A stretch of 64,000 bases of DNA from Chryseobacterium fluminis (GCF_026314945.1 NZ_CP111121.1:3162001-3226000); one strand, 5' to 3'. Shown: positions 55,722-64,000, numbered from the stretch's first letter. Made by a program: numbers and translations. The notes: generated by a model not told the origin, from the letters alone.

Positions 55722-55865
55722 TTTATTGTGTTTTTCAAATATATAATTACCATGTAATTATATATTTCGGGCAAAGATAAAAAAAATTATTTATAATAAA
55801 AAAGTGAAAATTAGATGTTTTTCACTTTTATTACGAACCCCTGTTTAGATTTGTTATTTTTTGAT

Positions 55866-56720
55866 TTATTTTAAAAGCTGATTAAAAGTGTCACCTTGTC
55901 TGATGTCTCCCGTATTATACCCTTTCATGAACCATTCCTTGCGTTGTGCAGAAGATCCGTGGGTAAAGCTTTCCTGATTCACATATCCTTGGGATCTTTT
56001 TTGAATATTATCATCGCCCACTGCTTCCGCTGCTTCAATAGCAGCATCGATATCTCCGGGTTCCAGAAAATGTTCGCGGCTATCGGTCTGTTTTGCCCAA
56101 ACTCCGGCATAGTAATCCGCCTGTAATTCTGTGGCCACTGAAATTTTATTGAGTTGTGCTTCTGAATAATTTCCACTGGTTCGGGCTTTATTAGTTTCTT
56201 CTAAAACACCTACAAGATTCTGAACGTGATGCCCCATTTCGTGAGCCATGACATATGCAATAGTAAATTCTGTAACTTTTGCGCCGAATCTTGACTGAAG
56301 TTCTTTAAAAAAACTCATATCCATATAAACTTTACGGTCTGCGGGGCAGTAAAAAGGTCCCATTGCTGACTGAGCAGTTCCACAACCGGACTCCGTCACG
56401 CTTTCAAATAAAACCACTTTTGCAGGGCTATACTGCATTCCGTTTTCAGTAAATACCTTTGTCCAGGTCTCCTCGTTTTCGGCTGTAATCATTTGTACAA
56501 ATTCACGGATTTTAAGTTCGTCGGGACTTAAATCTCTCTGCTCTGTACCGATACTGTTGCTTCCGGCATTTCCCGAATTAAGGATTGAAGAAGGATCACC
56601 GCCCAGGAAAAATACAATGGCAGCAATAATAAGAGTTCCAAGGCCTCCTCCAACAACGGCACCACCGCCTAAGCCCCGCCTGTCTTCCACATTACCGCTT
56701 CTGTCGTCTGTCCATTTCAT
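55866..56720 (-). CDS. YpfJ/KPN_02809-family neutral zinc metallopeptidase
   Basis: 284 residues. N-terminus MKWTDDRSGNVEDRRG followed by a Gly-rich stretch and one membrane helix (TLIIAAIVFFLGG, near residues 30-43), the classic layout of this family. The zinc site is YVMAHEMGHHVQNLVGVLEE (near residue 155), with a third ligand likely in ATELQADYYAGVWAKQ (near 191). It faces the periplasm. A DNA segment starting with its ATG also occurs in inverted orientation in the small peptide gene at 57215 (see findings). Confidence 0.92.
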   Translation of the reverse strand: MKWTDDRSGNVEDRRGLGGGAVVGGGLGTLIIAAIVFFLGGDPSSILNSGNAGSNSIGTEQRDLSPDELKIREFVQMITAENEETWTKVFTENGMQYSPAKVVLFESVTESGCGTAQSAMGPFYCPADRKVYMDMSFFKELQSRFGAKVTEFTIAYVMAHEMGHHVQNLVGVLEETNKARTSGNYSEAQLNKISVATELQADYYAGVWAKQTDSREHFLEPGDIDAAIEAAEAVGDDNIQKRSQGYVNQESFTHGSSAQRKEWFMKGYNTGDIRQGDTFNQLLK

Positions 56721-57023
56721 AGTTTGTTATTTATATGTAAATTTAAAATTTTAAATAATATTTTCATCTAAAAATTATAAATAAAGTGAGAAAAGTTCAA
56801 GTTCCTTTTTAATTGTTAGATCAATCAGTCTTACAAAATGCCAAGGTAAAGATCTAGAAAAGATAGTGTAGGCGATGTTAGTATGGTTCTGAATTACAGT
56901 AGTTTGAAAACAATAAGTTACAAATGGGAATATCTAAAAACTTATAATTCCTAAAAGTAAGTCTCCAAAATAATTTATTAAATAAATTTATTAGTTTTGC
57001 TAAATGATCTAATAGTTTGGATT
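56721..57023. other. AT-rich spacer
   Basis: About 300 bases between divergent genes; besides the -7 box at 56992 I see no gene or repeat in it. Confidence 0.5.
56992..56999 (+). promoter_or_regulatory. -7 box TAGTTTTG
   Basis: An exact TAnnTTTG 24 bases before the small membrane-peptide ATG; no clear -33 element. Confidence 0.4.
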
Positions 57024-57167
57024 ATGAAAAAATGGCATAAAATATTAATAGGTGTAGCTTTAATAATTATACTTATAAAAGTAGTCTTCCGGGAACCCTC
57101 AACATCTGCAATCACCACGCCAACAGATTGCTTTTCGCTCCCACCTATTAACAATACATCAAGATAG
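57024..57167 (+). CDS. Small single-pass membrane peptide
   Basis: 47 residues: MKKWHKILIGVALIIILIKV forms a basic start and one membrane helix, followed by an exported-side tail with one Cys (PTDCFSLPPINNTSR). It lies 47 bases before the GG-leader peptide gene and shares its strand, so the two are probably one transcript. Too short for family assignment. It could be an immunity or accessory peptide, but that is a guess. Confidence 0.5.
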   Translation: MKKWHKILIGVALIIILIKVVFREPSTSAITTPTDCFSLPPINNTSR

Positions 57168-57214
57168 AGTACGCTGAAAATCTTAAGAGTAGGCAAAACA
57201 AATAATTACACAAT

Positions 57215-57376
57215 ATGAAAAATTTAAGAAAACTTTCAAGAGGAGAAATGAAAAATCTTAATGGAGGTATGAAATGGACAGACGATAGATGCGGAAATGT
57301 GATAGATAGAAGACGAGGAGCGAAGCCGGAGTGGATACAAGAAATACGTAACTGGTGGTGTAGTACTTTCGGGTAA
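57215..57376 (+). CDS. GG-leader peptide whose core copies the metallopeptidase N-terminus
   Basis: 53 residues. The leader MKNLRKLSRGEMKNLNGG is the Chryseobacterium-type bacteriocin-like leader, ending in a double glycine. The core begins MKWTDDRCGNVIDRRRG, nearly the same as MKWTDDRSGNVEDRRG at the start of the zinc metallopeptidase 0.5 kb away, then continues AKPEWIQEIRNWWCSTFG. The first 32 bases of the two core segments (from each ATG) differ at only about three sites, which indicates a DNA duplication rather than chance. Two Cys in the core (about 31 residues... positions 25 and 49) could form a disulfide. No exporter gene is near. Confidence 0.7.
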   Translation: MKNLRKLSRGEMKNLNGGMKWTDDRCGNVIDRRRGAKPEWIQEIRNWWCSTFG

Positions 57377-57470
57377 TGATATCACAAAATCTGTCTTACG
57401 GCTAAATAATATGGATAGAGAATCTTATATATAAGAGCCATTCTTAGGCAGAAGATAGATAAATACAAAA

Positions 57471-57506
57471 GAGACCGCTTTCACTGGTTTGACGGTCTCC
57501 TTTTTT
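57471..57506 (+). terminator. Terminator after the peptide gene
   Basis: GAGACCG / CGGTCTC with a 15-base loop, followed by six T. Confidence 0.75.
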
Positions 57507-57507
57507 C

Positions 57508-57662
57508 GATGTCCGGAAATTGTCTACTAAGCCAATTTTCTTTTTCCTGAAAGATCCTTTATTGAGTTCAATCATTCTTAAAGCTGTTACTGCTGGTTCA
57601 CTATCATTAGTTTCCAGATCTCCGACGCTTTTCGTGATGAATCACTTTTGTATCATCCTTAA
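57508..57662 (-). pseudogene. Relic of the C-terminal part of ribH
   Basis: The minus strand encodes a degraded match to the C-terminus of RibH (intact gene at 60040-60558). The intact protein has SGGDLGNKGVEAAVTALRMI; the relic has SVGDLETNDSEPAVTALRMI, and before that DDTK as in the intact protein. The two parts are in different frames and the end is altered. On the DNA, 14 bases (TCAATCATTCTTAA on the plus strand) are identical, with patchy similarity around them. Only about 50 codons remain. Confidence 0.7.
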
Positions 57663-57725
57663 TTTCATGTTCTTAACAAATTTAATGCTTACTTTTTTCG
57701 AAAGCACAAAATAAATTTAAAAAAC

Positions 57726-59804
57726 TTACTGATTAAGCGCGTGGTTTTTCACCCAATGTGAAGTAGACTGATACGCAGATATGGTTTCGTTAACCAGATT
57801 TTGATTTTGTTTTTTCAAATATTTTTCGTCATAATGAATATTAAATTCCGGAGACAGCTTGGATGGTTCCGGGGATAATGAATATTGTTTTATTTTTTTT
57901 AGGGGTGAGATGACGGTCAGATAATTGTCTTTTATCAGCCCCAGATCTTCATAAGTTGCTATGTAAGCTTTTGGCTGGAACTTCTTACTGAACACATCCT
58001 GACCTAAGAACTTAGAGTGATAATTAAATTTCAACAGGCCGAAAAGCGTAGGCATAACATCGATCTGAGACATCAGTTTTGTAAATTTTTGAGGTTTAAT
58101 AAAACCTTCTGATAAGATAAAGGCCGGAATTCGGTATTTATCCATCGGCAATTCTATGTCTCCCGCGCTTGAGGCGCAGTGATCCGCAATGATAATAAAG
58201 ACCGTATTTTTGTACCAATCCTGCTTTTTTGCCATTTCGAAAAATTTTCTCAAAGAATAATCGGTATACTTTACGCCTCCTTCTCTTGATTTGGCATCTC
58301 CCGGAATATCTATTCTGCCTTCGGGATAGGTAAATGGCCGGTGATTGGAAACAGTCATCCAGTGATTAAAAAAAGGTTTTCCGCTTTTAGCTTCAGCATT
58401 CATGGTCCTGATGGCTTTTTTTGCCATATCTTCATCGGCAACACCCCATACATTGGCAAAACTGATCTCTTCGGGCTTGAAATTGTTTCGATCTACAATG
58501 CCATATCCGTTGCCGGCATAGAAGTCCTGCATATTGTCAAAATAGCTGTATCCGCCATATAGGAATTTTACGTCATACCCTTTGGATTTAAATATGCCTC
58601 CGGTAGTAAATTTCTTTTTATTATCCTCTCTTTTGATAATACTTTCGCCAGCTGTTGGAGGAATACAGAGGGTTAATGCTTCCAGACCACTCACTGTCCG
58701 GTTTCCTGTTGCATACAGGTTGGTAAATAATAATGACCGATCTGCCAGGCTGTCTAAGAACGGGGTGATTTTTTCTGAATTGCCGTAATGCTCAAGATAG
58801 TCAGCAGATAAACTTTCGACAGAAATAAGCACAACATTTTTCTTTAATTCCGGCTGATCTGCAGTGATCTCTCTTTTTAAAGCTGAAGGAGAAAACTGCT
58901 GTAAAAACTGTTTTTCTGCTGCTTTCTGGCTAATCACCGGGTAAAACTGGAAGTAGTCGAGTTCATTATGGGTAAACGCCCAGTAAAATTTGGGAATTCC
59001 ATTGGCCTGAATTTCTTCTTCAAAGACGTTACAGGATTTAATTTTCGTCGTAAAACTTAAACCCAACAGGCTGGTTCCCATTAATATCATAAATAATCCC
59101 AGTAACAGGATTTTTTGTTTTATATCAGGAAGGTGAAGTAGTTCCTGTTTTGTTTTTGTGTAAATGTAGAAAGTAATGAGTGCTGTTGTTATGATAATGG
59201 ATGTAAATAATGGAATTACAGGATAACTCTCCATGATATTGCCAATTACTTCGTTGGTATAGATAAGATAATCTACTGCAATGAAGTTGTATCTTAACCC
59301 GAATTCATTATAAAAGAAATATTCGCTTACCGCATTGAAGACTATCAGTAAAACATATAAGAATAAAGTTATGAAGTAAAGGGTATTTCTCATTTTTATT
59401 CTTTTTTCCGGCCAGAAAAACATAAAACCAAAGAAGATAATTTTTAAACCAACAAATACAAGAGCAATTTCTGCTACAGAGCCTCCATATTGTTTAAAAA
59501 TATTGTTCGGAATTAAAAGAATATAGATAAAAAGTAATAACAGTATTCCTAAAATTACAAATCCGTAAGGCTTTTGATATTTTGAATTTGAAAGAAATAA
59601 AAGATAAAGAACTAAAAAAGGGCAGGTCAAAATGAATACAAAGAAATCATTAACAAAACCAACAGACAGAACCTTCAGAATATCCATAAATCCCAGGTGG
59701 ACCGTTGTGATCGGATGCAGAAGGAATATAACTCTCGAAATTAATGAAATGATAATGTAAAATACACCTAGGTAGAAAAAAGGTTTTAATTTTTTTGGGT
59801 ACAT
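57726..59804 (-). CDS. LTA-synthase-like membrane sulfatase/phosphotransferase
   Basis: 692 residues from the ATG at 59802-59804 (MYPKKLKPFFYL); the frame opens 10 codons earlier. Five membrane helices in the first 260 residues are followed by an alkaline-phosphatase-fold domain: VVLISVESLSADYLEHYG (near residue 345, metal Glu), ATGNRTVSGLEALTLCIPP (near 385, nucleophile Thr), FFNHWMTVSNHRPFTYPEG (near 485) and FIIIADHCASSAG (near 545, metal Asp/His). Related enzymes move phosphoglycerol or phosphoethanolamine onto envelope polymers; the substrate here is unknown. Confidence 0.88.
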   Translation of the reverse strand: MYPKKLKPFFYLGVFYIIISLISRVIFLLHPITTVHLGFMDILKVLSVGFVNDFFVFILTCPFLVLYLLFLSNSKYQKPYGFVILGILLLLFIYILLIPNNIFKQYGGSVAEIALVFVGLKIIFFGFMFFWPEKRIKMRNTLYFITLFLYVLLIVFNAVSEYFFYNEFGLRYNFIAVDYLIYTNEVIGNIMESYPVIPLFTSIIITTALITFYIYTKTKQELLHLPDIKQKILLLGLFMILMGTSLLGLSFTTKIKSCNVFEEEIQANGIPKFYWAFTHNELDYFQFYPVISQKAAEKQFLQQFSPSALKREITADQPELKKNVVLISVESLSADYLEHYGNSEKITPFLDSLADRSLLFTNLYATGNRTVSGLEALTLCIPPTAGESIIKREDNKKKFTTGGIFKSKGYDVKFLYGGYSYFDNMQDFYAGNGYGIVDRNNFKPEEISFANVWGVADEDMAKKAIRTMNAEAKSGKPFFNHWMTVSNHRPFTYPEGRIDIPGDAKSREGGVKYTDYSLRKFFEMAKKQDWYKNTVFIIIADHCASSAGDIELPMDKYRIPAFILSEGFIKPQKFTKLMSQIDVMPTLFGLLKFNYHSKFLGQDVFSKKFQPKAYIATYEDLGLIKDNYLTVISPLKKIKQYSLSPEPSKLSPEFNIHYDEKYLKKQNQNLVNETISAYQSTSHWVKNHALNQ

Positions 59805-59980
59805 CTTTAAAAATCGGATAATAATTACCCGCAAAGATAGTTTGCATATTAAATCTTAAGATATAAAAAATAAAAACTTGATTTTTATAAGAAATTTTAT
59901 GATATTTAAGTTTATCCTTAAATTATTATTAGATTAATAAATAAGGCTGTGTATATTAATTGATGCTTATTTTTAAACAT

Positions 59981-60008
59981 AAAAAGAGCTGGGATACAGC
60001 TCTTTTTT
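59981..60008. terminator. Terminator of the ribH operon
   Basis: AAAAAGAGCTG / CAGCTCTTTTTT with a 5-base loop, T-rich at both ends. Confidence 0.85.
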
Positions 60009-60039
60009 ATGATGTTATTTTTTATAAAATATGTTAAAA

Positions 60040-60558
60040 TTAAGAATGTCCGAAGCCGATATATCCTTTTTTATCTGAAAGTTTTTTCCTGAAATCAATC
60101 ATTCTTAATGCCGTAACAGCTGCTTCCACCCCTTTATTTCCTAAGTCACCACCGCTTCTTGCAATTGATTGTTCTTTAGTATCATCCGTCAGTACACAGA
60201 AAATCGTAGGAGTATCTGTCAGGATATTACAGTCTTTAATACCTTGCGCGACCGCAGAACAGACATAATCAAAATGTGGTGTTTCTCCGCGGATCACACA
60301 TCCTATTGAAATTACGGCATCATACTTACGTTCCTTGCAAAGCTGCATGCTTGCATAGTTCAGCTCAAAAGCTCCGGGAACCGGAAAAAGCTTTATATTT
60401 TCAGATTTTACCCCTTCTTTCTGAAGGATTTCAAGCGCTGCATCACGAAGATTATAGGTTACAAAGTCATTCCACTCAGAAAAAACAATGCCGATAGAAA
60501 ACTCATCGGCATTGGTTATATGAAGTGGCTTGTAATCGGAAAGATTAACTGTTGCCAT
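60040..60558 (-). CDS. ribH: 6,7-dimethyl-8-ribityllumazine synthase
   Basis: 172 residues. RibH joins the pyrimidine intermediate with dihydroxybutanone phosphate in riboflavin synthesis. Motifs are GIVFSEWNDFVTYNLRDAA (near residue 23), FPVPGAFELNYASMQLC (near 57), SIGCVIRGETPHFDYVCSAV (near 84, with the catalytic His) and LTDDTKEQSIARSGGDLGNK (near 123). It is 3 bases after the TPR gene in the same unit. A decayed copy of its C-terminus lies at 57508-57662. Confidence 0.95.
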   Translation of the reverse strand: MATVNLSDYKPLHITNADEFSIGIVFSEWNDFVTYNLRDAALEILQKEGVKSENIKLFPVPGAFELNYASMQLCKERKYDAVISIGCVIRGETPHFDYVCSAVAQGIKDCNILTDTPTIFCVLTDDTKEQSIARSGGDLGNKGVEAAVTALRMIDFRKKLSDKKGYIGFGHS

Positions 60559-60561
60559 TAT

Positions 60562-61269
60562 TTAGTAATATTTAGTCATTTCAATATAAGAATCAGACAT
60601 TCCGTTGTCGTAATCCTGGTATTTTTCGTCAATCGTAGCGAAATATTTTTTAGCGTCTGCATTTTTCTTTAATCCTAAAGCTAAAATACCTGCTTTTCTG
60701 GTAAAATAATAGGTGGTATAAGGATCATCAGAAGCAGAGGCTGCTTTATCCAATAACTGTAAAGCTTCATCATTTTTGTTAAGACCGGATTTAGCATCGG
60801 CCATAGCTCCGAATTTCATAGCTTCCATCGTCTTGTTATCTGAAGAAAATTTATCTAAAAGATCATAGGCTTCCTGGAATTTCCCTTCTTTAAATTTCAG
60901 CAAACCGGCATTGTAAGCAGAAAGCTTACCAATAGTGGTAGACGGATATTCATTTGCCGTTCCCAGAAACCCGGGATTTGCAGCAGATTTCCCACCCAGT
61001 GCTTCTTTATCTTTTCCTTCAGTAAGGTTTTTCTGAGCAGCAAGAAAGCTTTTTACAGCCTCAGCATTCTGAGGAGCAACGACAAATTGCCTGTAAGCAA
61101 AAAATCCAAGTACCCCCAAGATCAATGCCCCGAAGATAATACCGATCGGTTTTGAATATCTTTCGAGGAACCTCTCTGTATTTAAAGCCTCTCTGTCCAG
61201 GTCTTTAAAAAATTCCACTGTTTCTTTACCTTCTTGCTCATTTTGAGCATTCTTTCCCAATTTTGCCAT
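60562..61269 (-). CDS. Membrane-anchored TPR protein (YfgM-like)
   Basis: 235 residues. One membrane helix near residues 43-62 (IGIIFGALILGVLGFFAY) after a charged cytoplasmic start, then a periplasmic TPR-like domain (YNAGLLKFKEGKFQEAYDLL, DAKSGLNKNDEALQLLDKAA, RKAGILALGLKKNADAKKYF). This is the layout of YfgM, which helps periplasmic chaperones at the SecYEG translocon. The function in Bacteroidota is not established. It is followed after 3 bases by ribH. Confidence 0.85.
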   Translation of the reverse strand: MAKLGKNAQNEQEGKETVEFFKDLDREALNTERFLERYSKPIGIIFGALILGVLGFFAYRQFVVAPQNAEAVKSFLAAQKNLTEGKDKEALGGKSAANPGFLGTANEYPSTTIGKLSAYNAGLLKFKEGKFQEAYDLLDKFSSDNKTMEAMKFGAMADAKSGLNKNDEALQLLDKAASASDDPYTTYYFTRKAGILALGLKKNADAKKYFATIDEKYQDYDNGMSDSYIEMTKYY

Positions 61270-61374
61270 AAATTCTTAAAAATTGAACTGCAAATTTAAT
61301 TGTTTCTGAGTGATTTACAAAATACTTTGTTTGTATTATTGATAAAAGTAAAATAATTCCCGTCATAAGCTATA

Positions 61375-61410
61375 AAAAATGCCTCATGAAGCAAATCATA
61401 AAGCATTTTT
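61375..61410 (-). terminator. Possible terminator after apt
   Basis: AAAAATGC / GCATTTTT with a 20-base loop and T-run on the minus strand. Long loop; moderate support. Confidence 0.4.
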
Positions 61411-61429
61411 AAATTTTATGGTACGAATT

Positions 61430-61966
61430 TTAATATTCCAGAATATGGTATACTTCTGCATTGAATTTATTTAATTTTTCTTCTCCGTTCAGTCCCTTGA
61501 GCCCGATCAGAAAACTGAACTGTGAAACTGTGGCACCTTGTTTCTCAACTAATTTTGCAGCGGCTTCCGTTGTTCCTCCTGTCGCTAAAAGATCGTCGTG
61601 AATTAAGATTCTCTGTCCTGGTTTGATTTGTCCTTCACGGGTTTCAATGATGGCACTTCCGTATTCAAGATCATATTTTTCTGAAATGACCGGCGGAGGA
61701 AGTTTTCCGGCCTTTCTTATTAAAATAAAAGGAACTTCAAGAGCTACAGCGATGGCAATTCCGAAAAGATAACCCCGGCTTTCGATTCCGCAGACCGCAT
61801 CTACTTTTCCTTTACTGAATCTTACAAATTGTTCGATAACGGTTTCGTAAAGTTTTGCATCTAAAAAAATAGGAGATATGTCTTTAAACTGAATCCCCGG
61901 AATAGGGAAGTCAGGAATATTTTCAATAGTTTCTTCTAATTTTTGGATAAGTTCTGGTGAAGTCAT
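61430..61966 (-). CDS. apt: Adenine phosphoribosyltransferase
   Basis: 178 residues. Apt makes AMP from adenine and PRPP in purine salvage. GIQFKDISPIFLDAKLYETV (near residue 24), VDAVCGIESRGYLFGIAIA (near 55), the substrate loop FILIRKAGKLPPPVISEKYD (near 80) and the PRPP motif ILIHDDLLATGGTTEAAAKL (near 120) are all intact. It begins 8 bases after the upstream lipoprotein gene ends. Confidence 0.95.
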   Translation of the reverse strand: MTSPELIQKLEETIENIPDFPIPGIQFKDISPIFLDAKLYETVIEQFVRFSKGKVDAVCGIESRGYLFGIAIAVALEVPFILIRKAGKLPPPVISEKYDLEYGSAIIETREGQIKPGQRILIHDDLLATGGTTEAAAKLVEKQGATVSQFSFLIGLKGLNGEEKLNKFNAEVYHILEY

Positions 61967-61974
61967 TGTTATTA

Positions 61975-63177
61975 TCAGTTGATTTTATAGCTGGAAATTT
62001 TCCAGTCCCCGTTTACATTTTTAAGACCGAATGTTACCTTCAGCGAGGTTGTTTTTCCACTTTTATCTGTAACGTCATACGTTGCATTTACACTTGCCAC
62101 ATTCGGATTGGTAGCATTGGTAGTAAGATTTTTTACACTTACATTTTTTACGGAACCAAAACCTGATGTAGGATTAGAGAATGATTCATAGCTTCCCCAA
62201 TTAGGATTGCTGGAAGCATTATAAGCTGCTTTAAGATTTTGTGCACTTACATTATTCAGAAAGCTGGATACTGTATTTTTGGGATCAGCTGCGGGCTGTT
62301 TTGGAGTCGCCGGAGCTGTTGTTGCAGGGGTAGCTGTCGTGGCATTAGGGTCTGAAGGTACTACAGATCCGGGATTATTAGGATCAGTTACTGCAGGAGT
62401 CTGGTTTACAGCCATAGAATCTACTATCGCGGGAGCAGGAACTTTCAGTGCTGATGGATTTACCTCTAAGCCGATTTTTGACATTTTAAGTGTTTTTGCT
62501 GTTGTTTTTACAGAAACCGTGATGTCAATTTTATTGTCAACTACTTTTGCAGCAGGAATGGATGAGAATTTTAAGTTAAATCCTTTGAAATTATTATCCT
62601 GCATTAGGTTTTTAGCTGTCGCAAGCCTTACGCCATTGCTGAAAACTTCTAAAGTCGCTTCCAGACCCGCTCCTGTAAAGGAAACCGGATTTCCCGCGGC
62701 ATCCACCAGTCTGGGAACAATCTGAATAGCGGTGGCTGCACCCGATCCGTCATCTCCCGTAGGTCTTGTTGTGATGCTTAGCGAGCTGGCCTTTACATCA
62801 TTTGGATCACTTTCCTTAGCTTTATCGTCGCCGAAAATATTCATTTCTCCTAAGGACGGAGGTGCTGTACTTGCCCATTCAATCCCGTTTTTCTGTGCTA
62901 CCTCATCGGCCAGTGCCAGAATTTCGGGAACTTTTTTACCGTTGATCAGCGCTCCAAGAGCTTTTAGTTCTGCAACATCACCGTCTGCTTCCACACCAAA
63001 AGTTTTCAGGATGTAGAGTGCCTCGTTAAACTTAATCTGTTTAATCGTCGTAAGGCTGGAAGTCATATCATTGATACTTGACTGCAGGGTTTGAGTATTC
63101 GTTGCATCTACATGGTCTTTCTTGCATGCTGTAAAAAGCAATAAGCTGAAAACGAGTAGAAAAGAAAACTTTTTCAT
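61975..63177 (-). CDS. Lipoprotein with Thr/Pro-rich linker and small C-terminal domain
   Basis: 400 residues. Lipobox FTAC (Cys near residue 18). A helical region (about 30-75) is followed by a beta-rich domain (about 125-245), a Pro/Thr/Ala-rich linker (about 260-300, TTATPATTAPATPKQPAADP) and a final domain with KNTVSSFLNNVSAQNLKAAY and YDVTDKSGKTTSLKVTFGLK that resembles NTF2-like lipoprotein modules such as DUF4878. Function unknown. 8 bases before apt. Confidence 0.7.
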   Translation of the reverse strand: MKKFSFLLVFSLLLFTACKKDHVDATNTQTLQSSINDMTSSLTTIKQIKFNEALYILKTFGVEADGDVAELKALGALINGKKVPEILALADEVAQKNGIEWASTAPPSLGEMNIFGDDKAKESDPNDVKASSLSITTRPTGDDGSGAATAIQIVPRLVDAAGNPVSFTGAGLEATLEVFSNGVRLATAKNLMQDNNFKGFNLKFSSIPAAKVVDNKIDITVSVKTTAKTLKMSKIGLEVNPSALKVPAPAIVDSMAVNQTPAVTDPNNPGSVVPSDPNATTATPATTAPATPKQPAADPKNTVSSFLNNVSAQNLKAAYNASSNPNWGSYESFSNPTSGFGSVKNVSVKNLTTNATNPNVASVNATYDVTDKSGKTTSLKVTFGLKNVNGDWKISSYKIN

Positions 63178-63226
63178 TTTTAATGATTTGCTACAAATTT
63201 AATAAAACCTTTATTAATAGAAAGTT

Positions 63227-64000
63227 TTATTTTTTATTTTGTTGTTCTTTCAAATCATCTTTAAAAAATGAGCTGAACACTTTCTGCATATTGGGAAATG
63301 AGGCCTCTTCCCAGTAGTTTGTTGTATAGTTACTGTTATGGGTGTTGAATTTTACTTTTGCCTTATCCGCTTTATCGGTGAAGCTGAGTTCTGAAGGGTA
63401 GAAGTTGGTGTAAAGTATCAGCTGATTATAATCCGGTTCACTTTTGTGTTTTAATTTTAGAAATGAGATTTCATTAAACTCTACAAAGTCTTTAAGCGTT
63501 TTTTTGGAATCTTTCTCATATGAAACGTTGAGAATACTTCTGACATCGAAAAAACGATATCCGAGGAAAGCGAATTCTTTTTTCTGTAATGCTTCCCCGG
63601 TAATTTCTATCTGGTCTTTCCGGGGTCCCTTTAGCTCTTTGATCACCGTATTTTTTTTGGTTTTATAATCGAGAATATTTCCTACTTCTTTAATATCCGG
63701 GATTTCCAGTGCAGCGTCGTAATCCCACGATGAAGTCTGCTTTCTATCGTTTTTCTGATTTTCCAGTCTGAACATCCTATATTGTTCCACATATGTATTT
63801 TTCAGTTTCTTGGTCTCGTTGTCAAAAACATAGGCTGCAATTCCGTCTGCATAACAATTTAATGTATTGTTTACGGTCACATAAGCGTTGAAATTACCTT
63901 TGACAATAATGTATTTTGCCGGCTTTCCGTTTCTGAGGACAATGGGAGCAATTTCTTTCACCACATCATTTAACTTTATAACTTCCTTATTGAGATCAGC
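63227..64000 (-). CDS. Hypothetical protein, truncated at the window end
   Basis: At least 258 residues; the frame is open through the right edge (ADLNKEVIKLNDVVKEIAPI), so the N-terminus is outside the window. It has KPAKYIIVKGNFNAYVTVNN, a Tyr-rich beta-strand pattern, and FLGYRFFDVRSILNVSYEKD. It looks like the beta-rich C-terminal part of an envelope protein. I do not recognise the family. It precedes the lipoprotein gene by 49 bases. Confidence 0.6.
   Translation of the reverse strand, partial: ADLNKEVIKLNDVVKEIAPIVLRNGKPAKYIIVKGNFNAYVTVNNTLNCYADGIAAYVFDNETKKLKNTYVEQYRMFRLENQKNDRKQTSSWDYDAALEIPDIKEVGNILDYKTKKNTVIKELKGPRKDQIEITGEALQKKEFAFLGYRFFDVRSILNVSYEKDSKKTLKDFVEFNEISFLKLKHKSEPDYNQLILYTNFYPSELSFTDKADKAKVKFNTHNSNYTTNYWEEASFPNMQKVFSSFFKDDLKEQQNKK

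Noticed and set aside
57520..57714. 64-codon plus-strand frame
   Set aside because: It lies antisense to the ribH relic and is its shadow.
1..64000. tRNA, rRNA, CRISPR, insertion sequences, prophage
   Set aside because: I saw no cloverleaf-like T-loops outside genes, no regularly spaced direct repeats, and no transposase or phage genes.

Overview
This window looks like a chromosomal segment of a flavobacterium close to Chryseobacterium or Elizabethkingia (Bacteroidota). The clues are promoters with the Bacteroidota -7 box TAnnTTTG, AT-rich spacers, type IX secretion (T9SS) sorting domains, GLPGLI, DUF3078, DUF4919, YARHG and S46-peptidase families, a full suf operon, and small peptides with the MKNLKKLSR...GG leader common in that group. 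I see no tRNA, rRNA, CRISPR array, prophage or intact insertion sequence.

Layout. 1-7 kb: start of an RNA methyltransferase gene, a MORN-type protein, a bestrophin, mutS broken by a one-base frameshift, and three tandem TonB-C-terminal-like genes (one also frameshifted). 7-21 kb: DUF2809; a four-gene minus-strand operon (BaiN-like flavoprotein, TonB-like, DUF2306, YARHG lipoprotein); thioesterase, thiL, a repeat-containing T9SS protein, a frameshifted glycine-rich GG-leader peptide gene, pepT, HMG-CoA lyase, a rhodanese, a SufT-like protein, an exonuclease and csaA. 21-32 kb: an ECF sigma factor overlapping a fused anti-sigma-like/beta-barrel protein, a T9SS adhesin-like protein, a ComM-type AAA protein, a spondin-domain lipoprotein and an S46 dipeptidyl-peptidase. 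32-44 kb: hflX, a cation/proton antiporter, an AlkD-like protein, a coupled set of envelope proteins (two probably paralogous), chaA, truncated hemoglobin, and a Kir-type potassium channel joined to a cysteine-cluster protein. 44-54 kb: gdhA, dprA, rhomboid protease, DUF3078, and sufA-B-C-D, with a gene relic inside the suf operon. 54-64 kb: GLPGLI protein, C1q-like secreted protein, zinc metallopeptidase, a small-peptide locus, a ribH relic, a LTA-synthase-like sulfatase, ribH, a TPR membrane protein, apt and two envelope proteins.

How it fits together. Most genes are housekeeping (mismatch repair, Fe-S assembly, riboflavin, thiamine and adenine metabolism, glutamate synthesis) or envelope proteins typical of the group. 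The most unusual features are: (1) four genes each broken by a single-base indel, including mutS at a G tract; (2) a 53-residue GG-leader peptide whose core copies the N-terminus of the neighbouring zinc metallopeptidase, at both protein and DNA level, in inverted orientation; (3) a decayed C-terminal copy of ribH 2.4 kb from the intact gene; (4) a sigma factor overlapping a protein that appears to join an inner-membrane segment to an outer-membrane barrel; (5) relics and two-hairpin repeats in otherwise ordinary spacers. The indels may be real mutations or assembly errors; the sequence alone cannot decide.
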